Shown here piece by piece: positions 16,464 to 24,596 of a DNA stretch of 42,455 bases. Numbering within the stretch: the stretch's first letter is position 1; the number at the start of each line of letters is the position of its first letter. The position numbers were made by a program, and so were the translations under genes. The DNA is taken from the NCBI GenBank assembly GCA_002455275.1, contig DKKO01000001.1, positions 1 to 42,455 on the forward strand. Reading direction: 5' to 3'. The stretch is from Candidatus Saccharibacteria bacterium UBA6664 (lineage in GTDB: Bacteria; Patescibacteriota; Saccharimonadia; Saccharimonadales; Saccharimonadaceae). The notes under the pieces are model-generated. The model was not told the origin of the DNA and did no database searches. It saw only the letters and a program-made list of their open reading frames with translations.

Positions 16464-18472
16464 AGCAACTCCAGAAACTCCGCTTCATTAATAATGGCAG
16501 TACCGTAACTTTCAGCCTTTTTGCGTTTACTCTCGCCAATGTTTCCACCCGCCACTAGATAATCTGTATCTTTACCTACTGATGTTTGGAATGTACCGCC
16601 AAGTGCTCGAATTTTTTCAGCCGCATCATCTCGACCCATTGATTCAAGAGTGCCGGTAATTACAAAGCTTTTTCCATTTAACTTACCCGATTTCTTTTCA
16701 TAGTATGGCTTCACGCCGAGCTCATCAAATTTTGCTAACATCGCGATGTTATCCTCATCTGCAAACCATGCCAACACGCTCTCAGCAACGACTTCGCCAA
16801 CTCCATCAACCGATCGTAGATGATCTACCGTGGCATGAGCTAAGGAATCTAATGAGCCAAAATGATTAACTAAATCAATTGCTGTTTGCACCCCAACATG
16901 CCTAATACCCAAGCCATATACAAACCTCTCAAGTTCCGGTTCAGTTTTAGCTGCAATCGCATCAATAAGTTTCTGCGCGGATATGTCGGCAAATCGATCG
17001 AGAGATAGCAGCTGAGTTTTTGTTAGCTGATATATATCTGCTAAGTCCTTCACAAGATTTGCATCTACTAGCGCAACCACGTTTTTTTCACCAAGCGTGT
17101 CTATGTCGAGCGCACCCTTCGATGCAAAATGCTCCAATGCTCGCTTGAGGAGCAATGGACCAGATGCGCCCTTTACCCGATACACGGCTTCACCTTCAGG
17201 GCGCTCAAATTCAAGCTCGGGGTATTGGCGTGCGAGTTCTTTTGGATAATCGAACACTTTAGCGCCATTTGGTCGCAGCTCATCGAGCACTCGTTCGACC
17301 TGCGGAATGATGTCGCCGGCTTTGAAAATAATTACCGTGTCTCCCACTCTAATATCTTTTCGAGCAATTTCATCAGCATTATGTAGGCTCGCATGCTGCA
17401 CTGTTGTCCCAGCTATATCAACCGGGTCGAAGACTGCTACGGGTGTTGCCGCGCCCGTGCGACCAATTGATATGACAATATCTTTAACAATAGTTGTCGC
17501 TTCTTCGGCCGCAAATTTGTAGGCAACCGCTCCTCGAGGTGTCTTCCCTACTACTCCCAGCTTTTCGTATTGATCCCTATCGTTTACTTTTATCACCAAA
17601 CCATCGGTATTAAATGCCAGCTTACCTCTCGTACCGTTGACTTCATCAACGTACTCCATTACTTGGTCAAGAGAGCTCAAGATACGCGTTTGGCGGCTTG
17701 TAGTGATGCCAACCTCGTTCATAATGTCATAGCCAATTGCATTTGATGAAACATCGCTAGGGTTGTCGCGCAAAACATCATAGCCTACAAAATGTAGTGG
17801 CCGTGAGGCGACTAACTTTGGGTCGAGCTGGCGTATTGTACCCGCAGCTAGATTTCGCGGGTTTTTAAATAGAGGCTCGCCTTGTCTTTCGCGCTGTGCA
17901 TTCAATCGAGCAAAGTCGTTTTTATACATAACAATCTCGCCACGAATTTCAGTGCGACCGCGTAGTACATGTGCGTACTTCTGATTTTCTCGCAGTGTAA
18001 GCGGTACATTTTCTATCGTGCGTACATTCATCGTTACGTCTTCGCCAACCTTGCTATCACCACGAGTTACGGCTTGGACAAGCCTGCCGTCTTCGTATAC
18101 CAATGCACATGCCAAACCGTCCATCTTGATATCACATAAAAATTCATGCTGTTTGCCTGGGAGTATTTTATCCATCCTACGTACCCAAGCTTCGATTTCA
18201 TCGCGATTAAATACATCATTTAGGCTAATCATCGGTATTTTGTGAGTGACTTTCTTAAACTTGTCGAGCGCCTTTCCGGCAACTCGTTGCGTTGGACTAT
18301 CTGCAGTAACTAATTCAGGATGTTGGCTTTCGAGCTGAGATAATTCGTGCTTCAGACTGTCGGCCGCTGCTTCACTCATCGTAGACTCGTCTAACACATG
18401 ATAATGATAACGATAGTCATTAATTAGTTCGCGCAATTTCTCAATTCGCTCTTTAGGCTGGTTTTGCGTCAT
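16460..18472 (-). CDS. ligA: NAD-dependent DNA ligase LigA
   Basis: LigA seals nicks in replication and repair using NAD. Counting from the ATG at 18472 (670 residues), domain Ia leads to the adenylation site KMDG at 116-119. The nucleotidyltransferase motifs, OB fold, helix-hairpin-helix domain (about 450-580) and a C-terminal BRCT domain starting near 596 (SGKLNGKSFVITGTL) all follow in order. The zinc-finger region at about 400-445 aligns by its flanks (EGEAVYR, LLKRALEHFAS) but contains none of the four zinc-binding cysteines; the protein has only Cys113 and Cys121. A GTG 60 nt upstream would extend the frame but adds an atypical peptide. The start lies 20 nt inside the upstream membrane-protein gene. 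Confidence 0.95.
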   Translation of the reverse strand: MTQNQPKERIEKLRELINDYRYHYHVLDESTMSEAAADSLKHELSQLESQHPELVTADSPTQRVAGKALDKFKKVTHKIPMISLNDVFNRDEIEAWVRRMDKILPGKQHEFLCDIKMDGLACALVYEDGRLVQAVTRGDSKVGEDVTMNVRTIENVPLTLRENQKYAHVLRGRTEIRGEIVMYKNDFARLNAQRERQGEPLFKNPRNLAAGTIRQLDPKLVASRPLHFVGYDVLRDNPSDVSSNAIGYDIMNEVGITTSRQTRILSSLDQVMEYVDEVNGTRGKLAFNTDGLVIKVNDRDQYEKLGVVGKTPRGAVAYKFAAEEATTIVKDIVISIGRTGAATPVAVFDPVDIAGTTVQHASLHNADEIARKDIRVGDTVIIFKAGDIIPQVERVLDELRPNGAKVFDYPKELARQYPELEFERPEGEAVYRVKGASGPLLLKRALEHFASKGALDIDTLGEKNVVALVDANLVKDLADIYQLTKTQLLSLDRFADISAQKLIDAIAAKTEPELERFVYGLGIRHVGVQTAIDLVNHFGSLDSLAHATVDHLRSVDGVGEVVAESVLAWFADEDNIAMLAKFDELGVKPYYEKKSGKLNGKSFVITGTLESMGRDDAAEKIRALGGTFQTSVGKDTDYLVAGGNIGESKRKKAESYGTAIINEAEFLELL

Positions 18473-19526
18473 CGTCAACAACCTTTCTATATAGCAGGTA
18501 TATATAGCTTGCGAGCCATACCGTCGAAGCACTTGTGAGCAGTAATATAACCATCGGGGTGATAGTTAGCCAGTCAAGCCATTTAACTGAGTGGAGTAAT
18601 CCCTCAAACAAAATAGTCGGTACAACCACCAAAAACCAACCTACGCCAATCAACAGTCCAGCCCAGGCTAATCGAAGTAATATTCGAATTCGTCTTCCAA
18701 CAACCATGTCACCGGCAGTTCGAAGTGCTTGCATTGGATACATTCCCGGTAAGGTCACGACTACCATTGCCATTAACGTTGAAGTGAGCCAGTAGAGTGA
18801 AATGACCCCCAGCAAGCTTGCGATTATCCAAAATAGCATTGAGAAAAGTCCAAATTCAAGCATACCCGTACTATTGGCGGCACTAAACCCAATTACGGCA
18901 ATGGCTACTGGTACCAGCTGAACCATCGAGACAATCATAAGCATTAAAGTTGAGAGTGCAGGGCTGCCAGAGTTGTACAATGCATCGCGAAGTTTAACGA
19001 CTTGTCCGGCAAGTTGTGCTCTAAGTATCCACACTGTCGTAAGCCACGTGAATAAAAATATAAAGCCTGCATACACCTGTTGCACGTCAGTTAAGCGTGG
19101 CGATGTCGCTGTAGAAACCACCGATACTGCCAACAGTCCAGCCTGTGTAATTTGCCCCCAAGCTCCACTGAACAAATTTTTACCTGTTTCGTCGAGAATA
19201 TTACGAAGTTCGGTATAGTTTGACTGGGCAGTCAAGCCAATCATCAAGGCACTAAACCCAGCATATAGCAGTATAAGTAAACCAAAGGTCCGCTTATTCT
19301 TCATTAGCATGCGCATGACCTCTAACGTAAAAGACACATACCCTGGCAACATCAAAGAGCGAACATAATCGCGGCGATACGTTCGCTGGAAACTTCTGTG
19401 AGGCCGGCGTGCAAGAAAATCAGCACGGCGTTTTTTTATCTGCTCAACACGTGACAGTGGCTGCGCAACTTTTGGCGTTTTTTTTGCCTTTCTGCTATTC
19501 GCGCGTGGTGGAGATTTTTTTGCCAT
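18453..19526 (-). CDS. Multi-pass membrane protein, function unknown
   Basis: About 357 residues from ATG 19526. The first 60 residues are very basic (KKSPPRANSRKAKK and RRADFLARRPHR). About six hydrophobic helices follow, with tight Gly/Ala/Leu runs such as GLLILLYAGFSALMIGL and LVVVPTILFEGLL. I do not recognise a characterised family; the layout recalls uncharacterised conserved membrane proteins with DUF7847-like or glycerophosphoryl-diesterase membrane-domain folds. It sits between htpX and ligA on the same strand, 19 nt after htpX and overlapping ligA by 20 nt. A part in membrane quality control with HtpX/LemA is possible but unproven. Confidence 0.75.
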   Translation of the reverse strand: MAKKSPPRANSRKAKKTPKVAQPLSRVEQIKKRRADFLARRPHRSFQRTYRRDYVRSLMLPGYVSFTLEVMRMLMKNKRTFGLLILLYAGFSALMIGLTAQSNYTELRNILDETGKNLFSGAWGQITQAGLLAVSVVSTATSPRLTDVQQVYAGFIFLFTWLTTVWILRAQLAGQVVKLRDALYNSGSPALSTLMLMIVSMVQLVPVAIAVIGFSAANSTGMLEFGLFSMLFWIIASLLGVISLYWLTSTLMAMVVVTLPGMYPMQALRTAGDMVVGRRIRILLRLAWAGLLIGVGWFLVVVPTILFEGLLHSVKWLDWLTITPMVILLLTSASTVWLASYIYLLYRKVVDDDAKPA

Positions 19527-19545
19527 GACTGCTTTGTAAACTTCC

Positions 19546-20421
19546 CTAAAATTTGTTGCCCATTGCACGAAGCCGAGCAACTCGTTCTTCTACTGGAGGG
19601 TGCGTGCTAAAAAACCTGCCAATGCTCGCTCCTTTTAGCGGATTCGCAAAAAAGAGGTGTGCAGTAGAGCTGTTCTGCCTTCGTAAGCCCGAGCCATACT
19701 GACCAATTTTTTCTAACGCAGTAGCAAGCCCTTCTGGATCACGCGTTGTCATGGCACCAGTCGCGTCGGCAAGATATTCTCGCTGTCGACTAACCGCAAG
19801 CTGTACGAGCATGGCTATGAATGGCGTAATTAATGCAGCAACAATACCTAGCACCATAAATATTGGTGATGAGGACCTGTTATCGTCATTGCTAAACCAC
19901 ATCATGCGCAGGAACAAGTCCGCAATTAGTCCAATCGCACTTACCAGTCCAAATACAATCATCATGACTCGTATGTCAAAGTTTTTTACATGCCCAAGCT
20001 CGTGCGCCATGACGGCTTCAAGCTCACGGTCGTCCATAATTTCTAGAATCCCGCTGGTCGCTGCAACATGAGCATGTTTTGGATCACGGCCAGTAGCAAA
20101 AGCATTTGGCGCTGGGTCATCTATGATATAGACTTTCGGCATTGGCATGCCATTTGTAATAGCTAGGTTTTCGACGATTCGATACAAGCGAGGATTGTCG
20201 CGTTTGGAAATTTCTTTCGCACCGTTCACCCCAAGAGCAATTCTTGCAGCTAAGAAATACTGCATGAACGCATATATGGATGCGCCTACAAGAGTACCCC
20301 AGAATATGCCTGTGCTTCCATACACCTGTGAAAAAATATAGCCGAGCGTAGCAATTATCATGATGAAGATTATCATGATAATTACCGTATTGCGTTTGTT
20401 TGCGGCAATCGCTTTATACAT
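19546..20421 (-). CDS. htpX: HtpX-type membrane metalloprotease (M48)
   Basis: A 291-residue zinc protease of the inner membrane that degrades misfolded membrane proteins. Two N-terminal helices lie at about residues 12-31 and 38-58. DDPAPNAFATGRDP precedes the zinc motif HELGH (140-144), and two more helices follow at about 152-170 and 184-206. REYLADATGA supplies the third ligand, and the HPPVEERVARL ending is typical. The gene lies 11 nt after lemA on the same strand; the LemA-HtpX pair is common in bacteria. Start ATG at 20421. Regulation probably comes from the palindrome upstream of lemA. Confidence 0.95.
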   Translation of the reverse strand: MYKAIAANKRNTVIIMIIFIMIIATLGYIFSQVYGSTGIFWGTLVGASIYAFMQYFLAARIALGVNGAKEISKRDNPRLYRIVENLAITNGMPMPKVYIIDDPAPNAFATGRDPKHAHVAATSGILEIMDDRELEAVMAHELGHVKNFDIRVMMIVFGLVSAIGLIADLFLRMMWFSNDDNRSSSPIFMVLGIVAALITPFIAMLVQLAVSRQREYLADATGAMTTRDPEGLATALEKIGQYGSGLRRQNSSTAHLFFANPLKGASIGRFFSTHPPVEERVARLRAMGNKF

Positions 20422-20432
20422 AGGCCTCCGTA

Positions 20433-20996
20433 TTAAAACTTAACGTCAACTGGCTTTTCGATACTCGCCAAGTCTTCAACTTCGAAAAATTCTTTGCTTT
20501 TAAAGCTAAAGATTGATGCTACCAAGTTGGCAGGAAATTGTTGAATCTTTGTATTCAAATCACGAACGCCTGCATTGTAAAAACGGCGAGATGCTTGAAT
20601 TTTATCTTCTGTATCTACGAGTTCATCTTGAAGCTTTTGAAAATTCTCGCTGGCACGTAGTTCTGGGTACGCTTCACTCACTGCGAACAGGCTCTTCAAA
20701 GCAGACTCAAACTGGTTCTCGGCCTTAGCTGTAGCCGCAGGCCCTTCTTTTGTTGCACTTAGTACATTTGCTCGCGCTTCGGTAACATCTTGAAATACTT
20801 TCTTTTCATGAGACGCATATCCCTTAACTGCCTCAACGAGGTTTGGAATTAAGTCGGCGCGACGTTTTAGCTGTACAGTGATATCACTCCAAGCTTCTTC
20901 AACACGTACCTTTAGCGTAACCAGGCCGTTGTAGGTAACCCATACAAACAGTACGAGAACGACAACAACACCGAGTGCTATCCATCCAAAAATCAT
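20433..20996 (-). CDS. lemA: LemA family protein
   Basis: A 187-residue LemA protein: one N-terminal membrane helix (about 3-24), then the long helical domain with YNGLVTLKVRVEEAWSDI, VQLKRRADLIPNLVE and the C-terminal FYNAGVRDLNTKIQQFP. LemA proteins are membrane-anchored helical bundles often found beside HtpX. Their biochemical role is not established. The ATG has GGGGAG 5 nt upstream. A perfect 16-bp palindrome lies 19 nt before the start and a TATAAT just upstream of that. Confidence 0.95.
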   Translation of the reverse strand: MIFGWIALGVVVVLVLFVWVTYNGLVTLKVRVEEAWSDITVQLKRRADLIPNLVEAVKGYASHEKKVFQDVTEARANVLSATKEGPAATAKAENQFESALKSLFAVSEAYPELRASENFQKLQDELVDTEDKIQASRRFYNAGVRDLNTKIQQFPANLVASIFSFKSKEFFEVEDLASIEKPVDVKF

Positions 20997-21015
20997 TTTT
21001 CTCCCCTTTACAAGT

Positions 21016-21040
21016 TAGTGATATATCACTACTAATTATA
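21016..21040 (-). promoter_or_regulatory. lemA-htpX promoter and palindromic operator
   Basis: A perfect 16-bp palindrome TAGTGATATATCACTA (21016-21031) covers the expected transcription start downstream of a TATAAT at 21035-21040 (minus strand). The -35 position (21058-21063) reads TCGATT, a weak match. A dimeric repressor bound here would block initiation. The regulator is not in this window in any obvious way. Confidence 0.6.
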
Positions 21041-21098
21041 CGCTTTTTTGCATAAAAAATCGAGTAAAGTACTACAAAACAACCCCTTCGCGGCTACC

Positions 21099-21133
21099 AA
21101 ATAAATAAGCCAGCATTGCTGGCATATTTATTT
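21099..21133 (-). terminator. Terminator after the tRNA-Cys/tRNA-Leu(TAA) pair
   Basis: Minus-strand hairpin with GCCAGC/GCTGGC core (21109-21114 and 21118-21123, loop of 3), extended by nine A-T pairs on both sides of a single mismatch. It begins at the CCA end of tRNA-Leu(TAA) and ends in TTATTTATTT. Confidence 0.9.
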
Positions 21134-21220
21134 GGTGCGCAAGGCGGGACTTGAACCCGCACGGCTGTTTAGGCCAAGGGATTTTAAGTCCCTCGTGTCT
21201 ACCAATTCCACCACTCGCGC
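21133..21220 (-). tRNA. tRNA-Leu (TAA)
   Basis: An 88-nt class II tRNA with the 3' CCA encoded. Acceptor stem GCGCGAG/CTTGCGC, D loop with GG, anticodon arm AGGGA-CTTAAAA-TCCCT (anticodon TAA), a long variable arm and a canonical T arm GCGGG-TTCAAGT-CCCGC. It lies 3 nt from tRNA-Cys and directly before a strong terminator. Confidence 0.97.
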
Positions 21221-21223
21221 GCA

Positions 21224-21297
21224 TGGAGGCACCTACGGGTAACGCTCCCGTCTACCTGGTTTTGCAGACCAGTGCCTAACTTCTCGGCCAAGGCGCC
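21224..21297 (-). tRNA. tRNA-Cys (GCA) with atypical T and D loops
   Basis: A 74-nt cloverleaf with CCA encoded and discriminator U73, the cysteine identity base. The acceptor stem GGCGCCT/AGGTGCC and anticodon arm CTGGT-CTGCAAA-ACCAG (anticodon GCA) are sound. The T stem ACGGG/CCCGT is intact but its loop reads AGCGTTA instead of TTCRANY. The D loop reads GAGAAGTTA and lacks the usual GG pair. It lies between nadD and tRNA-Leu(TAA), 11 nt after nadD. Confidence 0.88.
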
Positions 21298-21308
21298 ATA
21301 TATGATGA

Positions 21309-21869
21309 TTATACCTTATAAAGACGGTGTTTTTTAATGTAGTTTTGTATTTTTGGATGGAAACCTGTAATTTTGCTGCGCACTTGTGAGGATGCTTTGT
21401 CGGTGTTTCTCGTATGGATGACGCTATAGTCTGATGGTAACACTCCAAGATGCGCCATCAGTGTGTGGATACGTGATTCGTCTGCTTTGTTGCGCACACC
21501 GACGACTAGGTGTAGCTTCGATATAATATCTTCCAGCTCGGGCCACGTCTTAAGGCCAAACACTACGTCACTTCCGACAAGTAGATGAGTGACCTTTTTA
21601 AGTTTGGCGTCTCGCATCATTCCAGCGAACGTAGAAAATGCTTGTCCGTTTGGGTATATACTCACCTGCTTCGCATCTTCGAAGGCAAGCTTTAACATTG
21701 ACACTCGATCAGAGATTGGGCTTACTTGTTGTTTTCGGCGAGGCTCATGCTCAGGAACAATATAGATTTTCTTAAGGCCTAGTGTTTGCAGGGTATTTTT
21801 TACGAACTCAACATGTCCTTCGTGAACAGGATCAAAAGTACCAGCAAAAATTCCGATTAATGTCTCCAC
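21309..21869 (-). CDS. nadD: Nicotinate-nucleotide adenylyltransferase-like protein
   Basis: A 186-residue nucleotidyltransferase of the HIGH type. GTFDPVHEGHVEF at about residues 10-22 is the substrate-binding signature of NadD/CoaD proteins. VPEHEPRRKQQVS, LLVGSDVVFGLKTWPE and the C-terminal SSQVRSKI (an SSTxIR variant) fit NadD, which makes NaAD or NAD from the mononucleotide. A related nucleotidyltransferase with another substrate cannot be ruled out. The start is GTG at 21869 with AAGGAG 6 nt upstream. The gene is embedded among three tRNA genes on the same strand, 14 nt after tRNA-Leu(GAG), so tRNAs and mRNA may share a transcript. Confidence 0.85.
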   Translation of the reverse strand: METLIGIFAGTFDPVHEGHVEFVKNTLQTLGLKKIYIVPEHEPRRKQQVSPISDRVSMLKLAFEDAKQVSIYPNGQAFSTFAGMMRDAKLKKVTHLLVGSDVVFGLKTWPELEDIISKLHLVVGVRNKADESRIHTLMAHLGVLPSDYSVIHTRNTDKASSQVRSKITGFHPKIQNYIKKHRLYKV

Positions 21870-21883
21870 ACTACTCCTTGTCT

Positions 21884-21971
21884 TGGTGCGGCGAAGAGGA
21901 CTTGAACCTCCACGAGCGCAATGCTCACCAGCCCCTCAAGCTGACGCGTCTACCAATTCCGCCACCGCCGC
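21884..21971 (-). tRNA. tRNA-Leu (GAG)
   Basis: An 88-nt class II tRNA with CCA encoded. Acceptor GCGGCGG/TCGCCGC, anticodon loop TTGAGGG (anticodon GAG), long variable arm GAGCATTGCGCTC and T arm AGAGG-like stem with TTCAAGT loop. The first 13 nt of the tRNA and 22 nt of 5' flank are repeated 108 bp upstream. Confidence 0.96.
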
Positions 21972-21993
21972 ATAAAAATAAGTTGTACTGTGC
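21959..21993 (-). repeat. 35-bp direct repeat, copy 1 (tRNA-Leu 5' end plus flank)
   Basis: Identical to 22067-22101. It covers the first 13 nt of tRNA-Leu(GAG) and the 22 nt preceding it on the minus strand, i.e. part of its promoter region. Confidence 0.95.
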
Positions 21994-22066
21994 TCGTAGT
22001 TTATCGTCTTTGCGGACCTTTCGACGCAGCGTCTACTTATACGTATGGTCGTGCTTCGCACCGAAC

Positions 22067-22101
22067 CCGCCACCGCCGCATAAAAATAAGTTGTACTGTG
22101 C
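22067..22101 (-). repeat. 35-bp direct repeat, copy 2 (truncated tRNA 5' end)
   Basis: Exact copy of 21959-21993, 108 bp upstream of the tRNA. After the 13 tRNA nucleotides the sequence diverges into a GTGC-GAA-GCAC hairpin, so this copy does not encode a full tRNA. The interval up to 22126 holds nothing else recognisable. Confidence 0.95.
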
Positions 22102-22126
22102 AAAACTTGCTGTAGTATACCTCAGT

Positions 22127-23923
22127 TTACGGTGTTTTGTAAACCTGTGACCGCTCAGCCGACCAGTATAATATATCGCTAAAACGTTCACTCACTGAAG
22201 GTATGCTGACATCGCTAATGTAAGGCTGAACACTCGGACGGTGTGCGTATCCCATAACTGATTGATACAAGCCAATCGCTGGCACGTCATCGAGCCATTG
22301 CTGTGCAAACGCCTTATACTTTTCATTACGCAAATCTGCTTCACTACGAGACCGCGCACTCGTCAGCGCATCGTCACTAAACGCACTTGAGTAGTTTGCG
22401 AAGTTGTAGCCCAATCGAGTAGCTTGACTCGAGTGCCAATATGCGTATACATCTGGGTCGGCACCAATCACTAATTCATAGACTAAAACATCGTAGTCAC
22501 GTGGCTGTAGTACGGTTCGCACAAAGTTTCGGTTTGTCGCGTTAGGGTCAACCGACTCAGTTTGAACTTCAATCCCCAATGCAGTCCACTGACGAGCGAG
22601 CTCGTCTAGTACGCGTTCGTACACAGAATCTTTCACTGTAACGACTCGAAGCTGTAACGGTGCCTTTTGCTTGTTCGTACGAATTTTTGAGCCTGCTCGT
22701 AGTTTCCAGCCCTCTTTATCTAGCAGCTTTTGAGCCTTCGCAAGATTGTATCGCTGAGGTCGAAGATTATCGGCACCTACGAGCTGACTATTGACGAACG
22801 GCAGATCGAGACGAGGCACTGATGGACCAGCCTGATCTTTTACTTTCGTAATGTCCGTGCCTAACTGTAGAGCCCGTCGAAGATTCCTGTCTTTAAGCAC
22901 CAGGCTTCGCGTATTGAGCAAGGCGTACACTCCGCTATTTACCGGGTAGGTTTCAACTGTAAATTTTTTTGTAATAAGCGGTGAACGAACATCGATATCG
23001 ACCGCTGCACTCACCTCACCTGTACGGAGCGAACGAAGCAGATCATCTTTCTGGTCAAATGCATGTAAGGCAAAACGATTCACTCTTGGTGCACCCAGGT
23101 AGTAGTTTTTCGACGCAGACATGTTGGCGATTTTGTGACGACCATCAGACGCCAGCTGTAGCAATCGCAGGGCAAAAGGACCGCTACCCACAGGGCTTAC
23201 ACTAAAGGTATTTTGACGCATTGCCCCTGCTGGGACTGATTCAAGTACATGTTTTGGCAAAATGGCAAAGGTTAACGCATGAGGAAATGCAGCATAAGAA
23301 GACGGCAGTTTAAACTCAACTGTTGTGTCGTCAATTGCTGTCGCCTGAATGTCAGCCCAGCTAGCTTGAAGTGGTGATCGGATCTCAGGATCTTTCATTA
23401 AATCAACAGTGAATGCAATGTCATGTGCGGTCACTTTTTTACCATCACTCCATATACCATCGTCACGTATGACGATGGTATACATACGTCCATTTGCACT
23501 GCGAACGGTCTTCGAGGCTAGATCGTTCACAAGATGTCCCGTTTTATCGTATCGATACAGTGATGAGAATAGTAGTCTACTGGCTGAAAGTTCGGCGTCG
23601 GTAGTCGCATACAGAGGATTAAGTGTATCAATCGGGCCCTGGACCGCTTCTGCATAGGTACCACCTTCAGACCAAGTGTCAGCTCGATAGGCTTTCTGAA
23701 ACCAATACATCTGTACACCTACAGCGACTATCAAAAAGACCATGATTGCCAACCAAGTAACAATGTGTTGCTTGGCGCTACGAAGCGAGTCTAGTTTGGT
23801 AATAACAAATTTATGCGCATGTTTGGTCGTTTTCGTCTCGGCTCTTTTGGCACGTCGAGACAACGCCTTGCTGCTAAAGTTAAGTCGCTTATACCGCTTC
23901 CACGTACCTTTTTCGTCCGTCAC
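22127..23923 (-). CDS. ABC transporter substrate-binding protein, family 5 (peptide type), membrane-anchored
   Basis: A 598-residue extracellular solute-binding protein related to OppA/DppA. A basic cytosolic N-terminus is followed by a single membrane helix at about 54-76 rather than a lipobox. The binding domain contains YRYDKTGHLVNDLA, then DGIWSDGKKVTAHDI, which is the family 5 signature, and SVSPVGSGPF. The C-terminal part has the usual DVLVYELVIGADPD...Y pattern. Family 5 proteins bind oligopeptides, nickel or sugars; peptide uptake suits an organism with few amino-acid pathways. No permease or ATPase gene is adjacent. The start is GTG with AAGGAG about 11 nt upstream. It follows secG by 18 nt. 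Confidence 0.9.
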   Translation of the reverse strand: MTDEKGTWKRYKRLNFSSKALSRRAKRAETKTTKHAHKFVITKLDSLRSAKQHIVTWLAIMVFLIVAVGVQMYWFQKAYRADTWSEGGTYAEAVQGPIDTLNPLYATTDAELSASRLLFSSLYRYDKTGHLVNDLASKTVRSANGRMYTIVIRDDGIWSDGKKVTAHDIAFTVDLMKDPEIRSPLQASWADIQATAIDDTTVEFKLPSSYAAFPHALTFAILPKHVLESVPAGAMRQNTFSVSPVGSGPFALRLLQLASDGRHKIANMSASKNYYLGAPRVNRFALHAFDQKDDLLRSLRTGEVSAAVDIDVRSPLITKKFTVETYPVNSGVYALLNTRSLVLKDRNLRRALQLGTDITKVKDQAGPSVPRLDLPFVNSQLVGADNLRPQRYNLAKAQKLLDKEGWKLRAGSKIRTNKQKAPLQLRVVTVKDSVYERVLDELARQWTALGIEVQTESVDPNATNRNFVRTVLQPRDYDVLVYELVIGADPDVYAYWHSSQATRLGYNFANYSSAFSDDALTSARSRSEADLRNEKYKAFAQQWLDDVPAIGLYQSVMGYAHRPSVQPYISDVSIPSVSERFSDILYWSAERSQVYKTP

Positions 23924-23941
23924 CCTTTTACGCGCTCCTTG

Positions 23942-24178
23942 TTACCCACCAAACGAGGGTACAATCAAGCCGGCCAAGATTGAAAGAACAAATATCACCG
24001 ATAGAATGATTGTGGCTTCAAACAGACTTTTATCGAGACCTCGTCGGGTCGTGTATAATTCGCCAGAGCTGCCGAAGCCCGCGCCTAGACTTGCGCCCCG
24101 TTGCTGCAGTAGTACACAGATAATCATTAATAGGCCTGATCCGAGCGTTATGTATTGTAATAGTAAGCCAAGTTCCAT
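23942..24178 (-). CDS. secG: Preprotein translocase subunit SecG
   Basis: A 78-residue protein with the two helices of SecG, at about 8-26 and 53-74. The loop between them, LLQQRGASLGAGFGSSGE, is the SecG signature. SecG assists SecYE in protein export. Its ATG overlaps the stop of the upstream holin-like gene by 1 nt (TAATG), showing translational coupling. The following gene codes for an exported binding protein. Confidence 0.95.
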   Translation of the reverse strand: MELGLLLQYITLGSGLLMIICVLLQQRGASLGAGFGSSGELYTTRRGLDKSLFEATIILSVIFVLSILAGLIVPSFGG

Positions 24179-24570
24179 TAATTCTCCCTTTGAACTGATT
24201 GATAGCGAAGTTCTAGTGCGCTACTTACTACATAGTTTATCAAACTTAGTAGTACACCTGCCAGTATTGAATACCAAAATGTCATCTGTATGCCTGGTGC
24301 GAGCTTAAGTGATAAATACACCATAAAGCCGTTCACAACGAACGTGAAGAGTCCAAGAGTTATAAGGATTGCGGGTAACGACAAGATAATAACAAAGGGG
24401 CGCAAAAGACTATTGATAACAGAAAATATTAAACCAGCAAGCAAGAAACCTCCTATACCCGCTGTGAGCTGCTCTTCTGCATAACCAGTGCCAAACAGCC
24501 AGACAGCCAGCCACAGGCCGAATGAATTCAGTAGCCATCTGATTAAGAATACAAAGAATTGTTGTCTCAT
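24178..24570 (-). CDS. Phage holin family IV-like membrane protein (PF04020/YvlD type)
   Basis: A 130-residue protein with four predicted helices at about 6-27, 33-56, 60-82 and 96-118. The pattern GFLLAGLIFSVINSLLRPF followed by a Leu/Pro-rich helix LSLPAILITLGLFTFVVNG is the signature of the YvlD/PF04020 family. It is named after holins but is usually a chromosomal membrane protein; in Bacillus YvlD relatives respond to envelope stress. There is no phage context here. It lies between the M24 peptidase and secG. Confidence 0.88.
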   Translation of the reverse strand: MRQQFFVFLIRWLLNSFGLWLAVWLFGTGYAEEQLTAGIGGFLLAGLIFSVINSLLRPFVIILSLPAILITLGLFTFVVNGFMVYLSLKLAPGIQMTFWYSILAGVLLSLINYVVSSALELRYQSVQREN

Positions 24571-24596
24571 AAATCTGTCTGTATTATACCCAGCAA

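Noticed and set aside
18473..18533. GTG start adding 20 residues to LigA
   Set aside because: The extra peptide is unlike LigA N-termini and the ATG at 18472 gives the expected MTQNQPKERIEKLR start.
22066..22101. A second tRNA-Leu gene
   Set aside because: Only the first 13 nt match; no anticodon, variable or T arm follows.
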